This document shows, piece by piece, positions 16,888 to 24,941 of a DNA stretch of 43,277 bases. Source of the stretch: Candidatus Physcocola equi (GTDB lineage Bacteria; Bacteroidota; Bacteroidia; Bacteroidales; Paludibacteraceae). The notes below the pieces were generated by a model. The model saw nothing but the letters and a program-made list of their open reading frames with translations, made no database searches and was not told the DNA's origin. The stretch covers positions 1-43,277 of the forward strand of contig JAGHUM010000044.1 of assembly GCA_018064855.1 (NCBI GenBank), in the 5' to 3' direction. The position numbers were made by a program, and so were the translations under genes. The first letter of the stretch is position 1. Every line of letters begins with the position of its first letter.

Positions 16888-17010
16888 GCATAATCCATTG
16901 TTGTGTTTTTTAGCAACACCAATTCAGGTGAAAATTATGACATATGGAAATCCTTGGAAACTTTGTTTCTCTGTTATTCTAACAAATTATTTGCACAATT
17001 TAGGTATAAT

Positions 17011-17205
17011 ATGACGCCCGAAGAAAAGGCAAGGGTGAACATCGACAAAATGTTTGCCGATTCAGGTTGGAAAGTGGTAGATAGAGACCAATATGAAGCA
17101 AACTTACATGCAACCGCTATTCGAGAAGGTCTTCTCATGGGAAACAAGGAAGCAGATTACTTCCTGTTTGCTGATGAGTTTGGAAGAACATTTAAAAGGG
17201 ATTGA
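17011..17205 (+). pseudogene. N-terminal stub of type I restriction subunit HsdR
   Basis: The 64-codon frame gives the classic start of HsdR: MTPEEKARVNIDKMFADSGW, KVVDRDQYEAN, then AIREGLLMGNKEADYFLF. It stops where the nuclease core (normally followed by an EAK/EAKRE motif) should begin, and the remaining helicase portion of the roughly 1000-residue protein is missing. The last residues (ADEFGRTFKRD) look unrelated to HsdR and probably reflect a deletion junction. The ATG at 17011 matches the family start. It lies 10 bp before the DUF1016 gene. A short expressed peptide is possible, but restriction activity is not. Confidence 0.8.
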
Positions 17206-17215
17206 GGGTTAAGGT

Positions 17216-18379
17216 ATGAATACGAACGAAAATAAGGATTTAAACACTCCTAATGAACAGCACTTCAATGAGATAGTAAATATCATAGCCTTTCACAGAA
17301 GCAAGGCTTCGTCTGCCGTTAACGAGCAGTCATTGCTTTCGGCGTGGAATGTTGGCGCATACGTTTCCCACAAACTCAAATGTGAAGGATGGGGCAGCAA
17401 AATAGTGACCCAATTAGCCGAGTATATTCGTTCGCAATATCCAGATATTAAAGGATATAGCAGAAGAAACATATACAATATGGTAATGTTTTATGAAGAG
17501 TATTCGTCCGAAGCATTTACCTCTGTTGTAAATAGGTACATGACATCTGAATTTGTGCAGACAAAAACTGCACAATTGTTACAACAAGATGATTCGGGTA
17601 TAAATCTTCCTTCCGTTTCGAATGAAATTGTGCAGACGACATCTGCACAAATTCCTACAGTTTTGATGTTGACAACTTTATCAAATCATTTCGAGATACT
17701 TTGTCGTTGCAAAAGGCCAGAAGAACGTTTGTTCTACATATTGTATGCGAATAAAGAACATCTTAAATACAAGGAACTTCAACGCTGTATAGACACAGAT
17801 ACCTACTCTTCTCTTTTGAGCAGCAAAAACAGCATGTCGAAGGGTTTGCTTGAGCAATATCCTAATGCCCCAGTGATGTTTAAGGACACTTTGTTTCTCG
17901 ATTTTCTCGGTCTTCCTCAAAAACACAGCGAGAGCAAACTGAAAAAGGGATTGATCGAACACATGAAACAGTTTATCCTTGATTTGGGCAAGGATTTTAT
18001 ATACATGGATCAGGAATATTCACTTGTAGTCGGTTCTTCCACATACAAGGCAGACCTTCTCTTCTTTCACCGCGGACTACAGGCTCTTGTTGCTGTTGAA
18101 CTAAAAAAGACCAAGTTTCATCCTCGTGACCTGGGACAGTTGGAGTTTTATCTTGAAGCGCTTGACCGCGATGTTAAGCGCTCAAATGAGAATCCTTCCA
18201 TCGGCATCATTCTATGCCCAGAAGCCGACAGTGTGGTGGTGGAATATGCCATGAGCCGTAGCATGAGTCCAACAATGATAGCCGAATACAAACGCATCCT
18301 TATTCCACAGGAACGAATGCAGGAGCAACTGAATGAGTTCTGCCAATTTTTTCTGAACGATAACAAGCCGAAACAGTAG
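17216..18379 (+). CDS. DUF1016 (YhcG-like) PD-(D/E)XK nuclease-domain protein
   Basis: The 387-residue protein has the DUF1016 N-terminal winged-helix region (residues about 15-100; GYSRRNIYNMVMFYEEY) and a C-terminal PD-(D/E)XK nuclease domain. The catalytic pattern is Asp280 in YKADLLFFHRG followed by Glu295-x-Lys297 in VAVELKKTKF, then the typical GQLEFYLEALDRD. All expected catalytic residues are present and the length is normal. A variable linker at about 110-150 carries two short similar segments, FVQTKTAQL and IVQTTSAQI. Such genes are frequent inside type I restriction-modification loci, and here the gene sits between HsdR and HsdS stubs. Its role is poorly defined; DNA cleavage or repair is inferred from the fold. 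Confidence 0.9.
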   Translation: MNTNENKDLNTPNEQHFNEIVNIIAFHRSKASSAVNEQSLLSAWNVGAYVSHKLKCEGWGSKIVTQLAEYIRSQYPDIKGYSRRNIYNMVMFYEEYSSEAFTSVVNRYMTSEFVQTKTAQLLQQDDSGINLPSVSNEIVQTTSAQIPTVLMLTTLSNHFEILCRCKRPEERLFYILYANKEHLKYKELQRCIDTDTYSSLLSSKNSMSKGLLEQYPNAPVMFKDTLFLDFLGLPQKHSESKLKKGLIEHMKQFILDLGKDFIYMDQEYSLVVGSSTYKADLLFFHRGLQALVAVELKKTKFHPRDLGQLEFYLEALDRDVKRSNENPSIGIILCPEADSVVVEYAMSRSMSPTMIAEYKRILIPQERMQEQLNEFCQFFLNDNKPKQ

Positions 18380-18382
18380 CAC

Positions 18383-18547
18383 ATGAATACAAAAAAACTG
18401 AAGGAATTGGTCCTCGACCTTGCCATACATGGCAAGTTGGTGCCACAAGACCCAAAGATTGCGAACCAAACCACAAGTCGAGAAAGCCTGGCAAGAAACG
18501 CAGAAGAACAAAGAAGGAGAATAAAATGGGAATCATATACAAGTTAG
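18383..18547 (+). pseudogene. N-terminal stub of type I specificity subunit HsdS
   Basis: The 54-codon frame begins MNTKKLKELVLDLAIHGKLV followed by PQDP, a near-invariant opening of many HsdS subunits, 3 bp after the DUF1016 stop. The text then continues with weak similarity (EEQRRRIKWES) and stops. Both target-recognition domains are missing. Repeat copy B begins 18 bp later, suggesting the rest of the locus was lost at or near that repeat. No hsdM is present in the window. Confidence 0.75.
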
Positions 18548-18565
18548 CAATAGCAATGTTTTTCA

Positions 18566-18656
18566 CCAACGAATTTCTACTAATTTTCACGAAATTAATG
18601 CGTTGTATTACATTCCCACTAAAAACGCCGTTGGCGTTACGAATTAATACGAATTC
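18566..18656 (-). repeat. Dispersed intergenic repeat, copy B (inverted)
   Basis: Read on the minus strand this starts gaattcgtattaattcgt, and the next block, aacgccaacggcgttttt, matches copy A at 8-96 except for one base. The far end, attagtagaaattcgttgg, also matches with few differences. It lies directly between the truncated HsdS and the stop of recO. The palindromic core aacgccaacggcgtt may also act as a weak bidirectional terminator. Confidence 0.65.
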
Positions 18657-18659
18657 ACC

Positions 18660-19394
18660 TTAAAAATCGAAAACAGCATGCAAAACATCGAGCGTTCGCA
18701 GTTCTCCGAAGCCCTGGATATGCGTCTGGTAATACCTAACGATACGCTCCAACAGTTGAGAGCGCTCGGAACGCGAGAAACGGAACAAAGCCATATTGCG
18801 ATAATTGATGCGCAACAAATTCCTCAAGAAAAGTTGTTCCTGTCCCCCTAACACATTCGGATTATGTCCGGCATAGCGGACATATTCACTTTGTGTCAAA
18901 TCAAAATAAGGCAGATCGGCACGAAGAGGCCCCAAATTGGGCGTAAAACCCAGAAAGACACTCAAACGTACCAAGAAAGCCACATGAAAATTGGAAATCT
19001 GCGATTGATCCGCAGCATCGAGCCAGTTCACCGAGGTAAAAAGGAAAGAAAAAAGAGGAGGATCCATTTCATTTGTCCTCAGGGCTCTGGTAAGTATTTC
19101 CGACAAAAATAAAGCCGTCGTATTTTTATAGGGATCGATCAGCAAAGAAGACAGCGGCACCTCGTTTCTCACTTTAGAAACGACCTGCAAATCCCTACCG
19201 TTTCGGTAATCGGCAATCACCGTCACGAGCGACAAAGGCTGCAAAAAAGCCTGCTGGCGTCCATTCTTTTTACTGAACGCACCATACAAGATAAAATCCA
19301 CCCTACCAAATCGCTCCGTGAACATACTGACGATTTGCTCGTTTTCCTTAAAGGCGCGCCGACTCAGCACAATGGCCCTGCTTTCCTCAATCAT
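18660..19394 (-). CDS. recO: DNA repair protein RecO
   Basis: The 244-residue protein matches RecO, the single-strand annealing and RecA-loading mediator of the RecFOR pathway. The N-terminal OB fold contains AIVLSRRAFKENEQIVSMFT, FGRVDFILYGAFSKK and LQPLSLVTVIADYR. The helical region contains ALFLSEILTRALR and FLVRLSVFLGFTPNLG. The zinc-binding cysteines of some RecO proteins are absent, as is usual in Bacteroidetes. Its start overlaps the glycosyltransferase stop by ATGA, so this housekeeping gene is translated at the end of a polysaccharide operon. Confidence 0.93.
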   Translation of the reverse strand: MIEESRAIVLSRRAFKENEQIVSMFTERFGRVDFILYGAFSKKNGRQQAFLQPLSLVTVIADYRNGRDLQVVSKVRNEVPLSSLLIDPYKNTTALFLSEILTRALRTNEMDPPLFSFLFTSVNWLDAADQSQISNFHVAFLVRLSVFLGFTPNLGPLRADLPYFDLTQSEYVRYAGHNPNVLGGQEQLFLRNLLRINYRNMALFRFSRSERSQLLERIVRYYQTHIQGFGELRTLDVLHAVFDF

Positions 19395-20479
19395 TTTACA
19401 CCCTTATAAAGTTGCTCCCATTTCAGCACAATATCATCCATGCTGAATTTCAGAGCCAGTTTTCTGTTGTTTTCACCCAGCGAGTGTCGTTCCTCTGCAG
19501 ACAACCCAATCAGTTTATTCATCAAACCGCCCAATGCGTCTGAATCTTTAGGCGCACACAACCATTGAGGCTGCTGCAACACCTCAGCCGTACCTCCGCA
19601 ATCGGTGGCGATAGAAGGCAATGTGCATCCCATCGCTTCCGCAATAACCAGTCCGAAGCCTTCCCAAGCGGAAGACAAGACGAAACAATCGGCAGCGTTA
19701 TAGCACCGCTCCACATCATTTCGCAGACCAGCCAACACGACTTTCCCAGCCAAACCTAATTCCACGATTTTAGTCTCTATTTCCGCGCGCAGTTCGCCTT
19801 CCCCCACTAAAAGCAGGCGTGCCTGTGGATGGTCTGCCGAAACCTTTGCAAACGCTTGTAAAAGATTGAAGTGATCTTTAGCCGGCATCAGCCGCGCCAC
19901 ATTGATGAATACAAAATCATCGGCCGCGAAGCCAAACTCATCACGCAAAGCCGAACGAGAGTCGGAAGAAGGCGAAAAACGTTTGTAATCAATGCCATTA
20001 TACATTGTAAGGCTCTTCCCTGCAGAGAAAGAACCACAATGAATAAAGTGATTCAACGCCTCTTCAGAGACATTCGTATTGACATCGCTCAAGCAATCGG
20101 TCCATTTATAACCAACCATGCGCAATTTGCCTTCGATATTCTTGTTGTGCTCCGAACTGATCAACAAAGGCATTTTCACCAACAAACGCAGCAATCTGGA
20201 AAAGAGGACAGCATGAACCATGTTGGCATGAACAACGTCTGGGCAAAACTGTTTCACCAACTTTCGCGCCTGCCAAAGCGCTTTCGCCATACCCCACGGC
20301 GTTTTGCTCATAAACAAGTTATGCAATTCGATTCCATCGGGCAAAACAAACATATTTTCCCCGGTGAGCGACACCATACAAACCTGATGTCCACGCTCCA
20401 GCATTCTGGTGGCGAGTTGTGTCGTCACACATTCCGCACCCGCGACTTTAAGACCAGTAAGCACATACATTATTTTCAT
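19391..20479 (-). CDS. GT4-family glycosyltransferase
   Basis: The 362-residue GT-B enzyme has an N-terminal acceptor domain (MKIMYVLTGLKVAGAECVT, LATRMLERGHQV) and a C-terminal donor domain with the GT4 pattern LLLVGEGELRAEI, CYNAADCFVLSSAWEGFGLV and IAEAMG (the E-x7-E motif). The ATG at 20479 gives a 4-nt ATGA overlap with the upstream gene; a TTG 9 nt earlier is less likely. It is co-transcribed with Wzy-, EpsG- and Wzx-like genes, so it probably adds a sugar during surface polysaccharide assembly. The sugar is not identifiable. Confidence 0.92.
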   Translation of the reverse strand: MKIMYVLTGLKVAGAECVTTQLATRMLERGHQVCMVSLTGENMFVLPDGIELHNLFMSKTPWGMAKALWQARKLVKQFCPDVVHANMVHAVLFSRLLRLLVKMPLLISSEHNKNIEGKLRMVGYKWTDCLSDVNTNVSEEALNHFIHCGSFSAGKSLTMYNGIDYKRFSPSSDSRSALRDEFGFAADDFVFINVARLMPAKDHFNLLQAFAKVSADHPQARLLLVGEGELRAEIETKIVELGLAGKVVLAGLRNDVERCYNAADCFVLSSAWEGFGLVIAEAMGCTLPSIATDCGGTAEVLQQPQWLCAPKDSDALGGLMNKLIGLSAEERHSLGENNRKLALKFSMDDIVLKWEQLYKGVK

Positions 20480-22281
20480 TTTCGCCAATCAATTTTAGGA
20501 GTAGAGAAAAGCAGATAACCATTCATTCCCGCAAAAGAATCTGCAGAATCACGTTCGACCAAGAGCGAGCATTCCACGTTACCCTCGAAATCAGACAAAC
20601 TCGTATGTAGTTGCTGCCACTCGCCTTTTCGGTTCAAATCATAAACAGCCGAAGCGCACTCCACACGATTGCCTTCCAGAGCGATATACGCCTTCGTACC
20701 TTCAAAATCCGGACTTACGTATATCCAAGCGGAATAAGACAAAGCATCTTGACGTGCCATTGAAAAACTATGGAAACGGACAAAAGTATAAGCCTTCTGT
20801 CCATACATTTCCGCCGAAGTCTCAGCATCTATACGTCGGCAAGCGGCACCCAGCAATTCTTCGGGATACCCAGCAGGCAAATCAGTCACCTCAGTCAGAT
20901 AACGGCGGAAAGCACCAAAGTATGGAGACTTGTCTTTCCGAACAAAATAGAAAGCCAGGCAAAAGGCAGTCGCAACAAACAAAGGAGCAATGACTTTAAA
21001 CAACAAACGTCCCATTTCATCGGAGGAAACCGCATCTGTTCTTTTCGCTGTAGCAGCAAAAAATATGACAGACGACATGACCATCATCACACCGAAAGAA
21101 CGCTCAAGCATATGTTCAAAGAAGAAATTGACAAACAAGACCACCACCCACGTTTTCGCCACGAGATTCCGGTTGCATTTCCAGAAACACCAGAAAAAAA
21201 GGCAAAGCAAAATAAGTCCGATCCATGAATAATTGAGGAAAGCGACGAGAAACTGATTATGGGCAGAATACTGCTCCTTAACACCCTGTTCAAACTGATC
21301 AGCAGCATACTGTGCAATCAGGGGTTCCTGAAACATATCGCAACCATAACCCCACACCGGCATATCACCAGCCAAAGCAAACACCGAAGACCAGATCTGG
21401 AAACGTGGATCCAACTCGGTCCACTGTTTTTGGCCATTCATCAGCGCAAACCACATATTCTGCACCCGTTCGTGCGAAAAGAGCAACAGCAGCAGGATGA
21501 AAAGAAGAAAAACAACGGTCAAAAGGACTTTTTTCTTCGAAAGGCCCAATGAAATGCCCCTTTCCGCCATCACCACCACCATCAGCAAAGCAAACGTCAG
21601 CAAAGCGACTCTTGCGCCACTGAAGAAAATGACCACGCCAAAGAGGAAGGCAGAGATTAATAGCAAAAGATTTATGCGGGAAGTATTATCCAACTGGGCA
21701 AGGCGCCACAAAGCGACTAAACCCAGCAACAAATCCACAGAAAAATAGGTGCGATGCGGGAACAAGTTAAACAAACATTCGAAACACATCCGCACATTAA
21801 ATGCAGAATAGTCCATTCCATCGAACTCTGTGCACAAAGCTGCCAGATAGGTCACCAGCAACAAAGCCAAATGACAGAGCACACCAAGCCAGACAGCACG
21901 CCATATAATCTTTTCAGAAGGGCAATAGCGCAACAAAGGAATTGCTGCCAAAGGCATCAACCACATAGGCAAACCAATTTCAAAGCACTTGTGCGCCATG
22001 CGCGTCCACATTTCCTCCGAACCAAAGAAAAGCCAATGCAGGAATGGCAAAGCCGCCATTGCGAGCAGCACAAAAAACACCGATGGAATGGATTGAAATT
22101 TAAAATTTCCGCTTTTCACATGGGCCGCAAAAGAAACAATTCCGGCAGTGACGAAAGTGCCCATCGCCACGTTGTACAAATTGGGGATTGAGAAAGCAAA
22201 AGCCACAAAAAGGAAGGCGAAACCAGAAAACCATCCGATGAAATCTGTATTTTTCCAATCCACTCTCACCATAACACACAT
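20476..22281 (-). CDS. O-antigen polymerase/ligase-like membrane protein (Wzy/WaaL type) with C-terminal soluble domain
   Basis: The 601-residue protein has about ten or more membrane helices over residues 10-460, a large periplasmic loop around PRFQIWSSVFALAGDMPVWG, and the motif YSAHNQFLVAFLNYSWIGL typical of O-antigen ligase/polymerase proteins. Residues about 465-601 form an added soluble, beta-rich domain (SYSAWIYVSPDFEGTKAYIA, YDLNRKGEWQQL), resembling a carbohydrate-binding jelly roll. ATGs at 22281 and 22272 are both possible; both overlap the EpsG-like stop. It probably polymerises or ligates the glycan built by its neighbours. Wzy versus WaaL cannot be decided here. Confidence 0.85.
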   Translation of the reverse strand: MCVMVRVDWKNTDFIGWFSGFAFLFVAFAFSIPNLYNVAMGTFVTAGIVSFAAHVKSGNFKFQSIPSVFFVLLAMAALPFLHWLFFGSEEMWTRMAHKCFEIGLPMWLMPLAAIPLLRYCPSEKIIWRAVWLGVLCHLALLLVTYLAALCTEFDGMDYSAFNVRMCFECLFNLFPHRTYFSVDLLLGLVALWRLAQLDNTSRINLLLLISAFLFGVVIFFSGARVALLTFALLMVVVMAERGISLGLSKKKVLLTVVFLLFILLLLLFSHERVQNMWFALMNGQKQWTELDPRFQIWSSVFALAGDMPVWGYGCDMFQEPLIAQYAADQFEQGVKEQYSAHNQFLVAFLNYSWIGLILLCLFFWCFWKCNRNLVAKTWVVVLFVNFFFEHMLERSFGVMMVMSSVIFFAATAKRTDAVSSDEMGRLLFKVIAPLFVATAFCLAFYFVRKDKSPYFGAFRRYLTEVTDLPAGYPEELLGAACRRIDAETSAEMYGQKAYTFVRFHSFSMARQDALSYSAWIYVSPDFEGTKAYIALEGNRVECASAVYDLNRKGEWQQLHTSLSDFEGNVECSLLVERDSADSFAGMNGYLLFSTPKIDWRK

Positions 22282-23360
22282 TTATAAGGGAGCAATCCGC
22301 CCGCATCAAACACGAACAAATAGCGCACATATCCCAATAGACAATATAACGCGACAGTCAAAAAGATGACAGTACGCACTTTGAAAGAATAGATATGACC
22401 AATCAGGTAAGAGACCTGAATCATGTAGGCACAGACGAAAAACTCCTTGATACGGGTAAAGATGTCGATAGAAGAGAAGGCCAGCATGATGAAGGCAGAG
22501 ATCACAAAAAGATTGAGGTAAATATTGAAATACGACTCCTTTTGCTCCAACTGAGGGCGACAATACATCATAAAAGTCAGCATCACAACGATTTCCAGGA
22601 AATTGAGCGGATTGACAGACTTTCCGCCTCCCATATAAACCTGCAGTCGGTCCGCCATACCTGCCGCGCCAGCCACCAATTGGGCCAATTTAGGCATTAG
22701 ATTGGTCAGCATCAGCAGCACAGCCAAAACCACCACGGCAATGACAGTGACATCAGAGAAACGCTTGTGAACAAAAAAATAAAGCGGGAACAACACAATG
22801 CTCGACATGTGGAACAAGCAAGCAAACGTCACAAAAACGAAATAGTACCACATCTGCCGAGATTTGATGTATTGAATAGCCCAAACGAACAAACTGATGC
22901 TCACACACTGACGCATCAGCGTAAAATCGTGCCAGAAATAAGCCTTATAGAGGTAGAAAAGAAAAGCGATAAAAACAAAAGGAGTGTAGAGTTTAATCGA
23001 TTTGTAGAGCAGCACCATGCTGAAAATGCCCACAATAGCGAACATAAAGACAGGGCCTTTTGTCGGATCCACCGTTTTCACCAATGTACAAAAAATCGTG
23101 AAGCCCCATTCCATCGTTTTATGCGCATAATGGTAATCGGGAACATATTTGCCAGCCCAATAATCGTCTATCGGGACAATGCAGCTATAGAAACTGGTGT
23201 ACATTTCATAGTCAAAACCGCCCAATCCATCGCGGAAAATGGCGAAAGAAATCAACGTAAACATCAAGAAAGCGCCGACGATCCATTTGTTTTTCACTTT
23301 AAACAAATCGACAGTCGCGCAAAGAAACGTTATCAAAAAGACGAGCAAATAAGGCCACAT
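22266..23360 (-). CDS. EpsG-family polysaccharide biosynthesis membrane protein
   Basis: The 364-residue polytopic protein has about ten membrane segments. It carries EpsG-type features near the N-terminus (AIFRDGLGGFDYEMYTSFY) and the helix FWHDFTLMRQCVSISLFVWA, which contains the R-Q pair common to EpsG/Wzy-like polymerases. Such proteins are thought to polymerise exopolysaccharide repeat units. Two different polymerase-like proteins, this one and the Wzy/WaaL-like one, are encoded side by side, which suggests one polymerises and the other ligates. It starts 6 bp after the Wzx-like stop. Confidence 0.87.
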   Translation of the reverse strand: MWPYLLVFLITFLCATVDLFKVKNKWIVGAFLMFTLISFAIFRDGLGGFDYEMYTSFYSCIVPIDDYWAGKYVPDYHYAHKTMEWGFTIFCTLVKTVDPTKGPVFMFAIVGIFSMVLLYKSIKLYTPFVFIAFLFYLYKAYFWHDFTLMRQCVSISLFVWAIQYIKSRQMWYYFVFVTFACLFHMSSIVLFPLYFFVHKRFSDVTVIAVVVLAVLLMLTNLMPKLAQLVAGAAGMADRLQVYMGGGKSVNPLNFLEIVVMLTFMMYCRPQLEQKESYFNIYLNLFVISAFIMLAFSSIDIFTRIKEFFVCAYMIQVSYLIGHIYSFKVRTVIFLTVALYCLLGYVRYLFVFDAGGLLPYKCVLW

Positions 23361-23366
23361 TTCGAA

Positions 23367-24884
23367 TCAGTCTTTTGTTCTACAAAATTTGGAGAGGATA
23401 CTCTTTCTTTCCGAAGGGAAGAATGCCAGGAAAAAGGATCCAACGATCAAGAACAAAACAATTCCCTCCAATGCAAGTACACAGAAAGTGGTCTGCTGGC
23501 TAAGTTCATTCGGGAAAAATCCGTCCATCTTCATCAAAAGCAATCCGCCCAGTGCGCCACAGCAGAGCAATTTGGCCAAATCTGCCATAAGAGCCCGCTT
23601 TGAGACAACGCCTAAACAGAAGAAAAGCACCACAGTTTGAATCACCTGTCCGAGGCAATAAGCCAGCGCAACAGAAGAAATGCTATCGTGGAAAGCCAAA
23701 CACCACGCCACAGAAAACGCATTTCCCGCCACAGTGCCTATGACATAGTTTTTAACACGGTCTTGAGAAATGAGCGTTTGGCCCAGAATCAAACTCAAAA
23801 TTACGAAAAAAATCGCAACGCCGAAAGTCCTCATTGCCTGCACAAAACTCACATCAGCATAATGAAAGAAAAACATACTGACACGATCTGGCACCGCAAT
23901 CATAACAGCACCAACCAGCAAAGTAAAGACCATCAAAACACGCACGAACCCACGAAGCGCATTGGCGTACTCTTCCATTTCATTCCGCACAAAATGCTTT
24001 GCCAGCAAAGGAGTGAGAACAGTCGGGATAACCGACATGAAGACAAGAAAAGGCAAATTCATCACTTGTCGTGCATAATCGATTGCCGAGACAGCACCTT
24101 CGGTCATTTTTGAGCAGACTGCCCGCTCAAGCAGCAGATAAAACTGCATGGCAAACGTCGCCAACCAGACCGGAAGTGAGAAAGTCAAAAACGGAACAGC
24201 CTCTTTCAACGAAGGTAACGGCAGGAAAGCGAATAAAGGGATTCGCTTTTTCAACTGCACATAAAGCACCAACGTCAGGGAAATCGTATTGACAGCAGAA
24301 GCCAGCACCAGCGACCAAATGCCGATGGCTGAAGAAAACAATATAATAAAAAGAATGTTCACCACACTTGCCACCAAGCCCATCAATTCGGGATAGAAAA
24401 AACTATCATAAGTATTGAGCAACGCCTTGAAAAGATTATTGGTCTGCTCGAACACGAAAAAAGGGAGCAAGCCTATCAGCATGGCAGAGACAAGCAACAA
24501 ATCGCCACCAGAGAAACCGGGAGCCAACGCCTTGGCCACATATTCCCGCAACGAAGCTATCAGCGCGCTGACAATCAAAAGCGAGACAAAAACCAGACAC
24601 ACCAAGGCCACAGCCGCCTTCACCGTTTCCGCCTCGCCCTTCTGTTCACGCAAAAACACAAAGCGCGTTCGGAAAGTATCGTTGATCGGAGAATAGAGCG
24701 ATAAAAGCAGCACACCAAGTCCGCCTACCGCAATCACCCAGGCATCTCGTTCCACAGAAAGGCCGAAGTAGCGCATAGACAGCCACATCACGACCAATCC
24801 CAGCAGCATTTTCAGCATTTTCAGTGCCGACAAAGCCATGGAAATAGCACGAGGGCTGGAAAACAAGCGATTGAAATTGGGCAT
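23367..24884 (-). CDS. MurJ/Wzx-like lipid-linked sugar flippase
   Basis: The 505-residue protein has about 14 membrane helices and resembles the MVF/MurJ branch of the MOP flippase superfamily: MLLGLVVMWLSMRYFGLSVERD at the start split around VERDAWVIA, LAPGFSGGDLLLVSAMLIG in the middle, and FEQTNNLFKALLNTYDSF. Its operon partners are polysaccharide polymerases and a glycosyltransferase rather than cell-wall genes, so flipping of a lipid-linked glycan is the more likely role. It is the first gene of the operon ending in recO, with a promoter box about 40 bp upstream. Confidence 0.86.
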   Translation of the reverse strand: MPNFNRLFSSPRAISMALSALKMLKMLLGLVVMWLSMRYFGLSVERDAWVIAVGGLGVLLLSLYSPINDTFRTRFVFLREQKGEAETVKAAVALVCLVFVSLLIVSALIASLREYVAKALAPGFSGGDLLLVSAMLIGLLPFFVFEQTNNLFKALLNTYDSFFYPELMGLVASVVNILFIILFSSAIGIWSLVLASAVNTISLTLVLYVQLKKRIPLFAFLPLPSLKEAVPFLTFSLPVWLATFAMQFYLLLERAVCSKMTEGAVSAIDYARQVMNLPFLVFMSVIPTVLTPLLAKHFVRNEMEEYANALRGFVRVLMVFTLLVGAVMIAVPDRVSMFFFHYADVSFVQAMRTFGVAIFFVILSLILGQTLISQDRVKNYVIGTVAGNAFSVAWCLAFHDSISSVALAYCLGQVIQTVVLFFCLGVVSKRALMADLAKLLCCGALGGLLLMKMDGFFPNELSQQTTFCVLALEGIVLFLIVGSFFLAFFPSERKSILSKFCRTKD

Positions 24885-24922
24885 AATAAATCAAGAAAAA
24901 GCAAAAATTGCCATAACAAATG

Positions 24923-24930
24923 CAAAAATA
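24923..24930 (-). promoter_or_regulatory. Bacteroidetes -7 box for the polysaccharide-recO operon
   Basis: The minus strand reads TATTTTTG about 39 nt before the flippase ATG. The LysR gene ends at 24942, so the -33 region overlaps that gene's 3' end. Readthrough from the LysR gene is also possible, as no terminator is seen between them. Confidence 0.5.
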
Positions 24931-24941
24931 CTCAATTTTTA

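Noticed and set aside
22767-23603. A 278-codon open frame on the plus strand
   Set aside because: It is antisense to the EpsG-like and flippase genes, and its product is rich in Lys, His, Gln and Arg as expected from the complement of membrane-protein codons.
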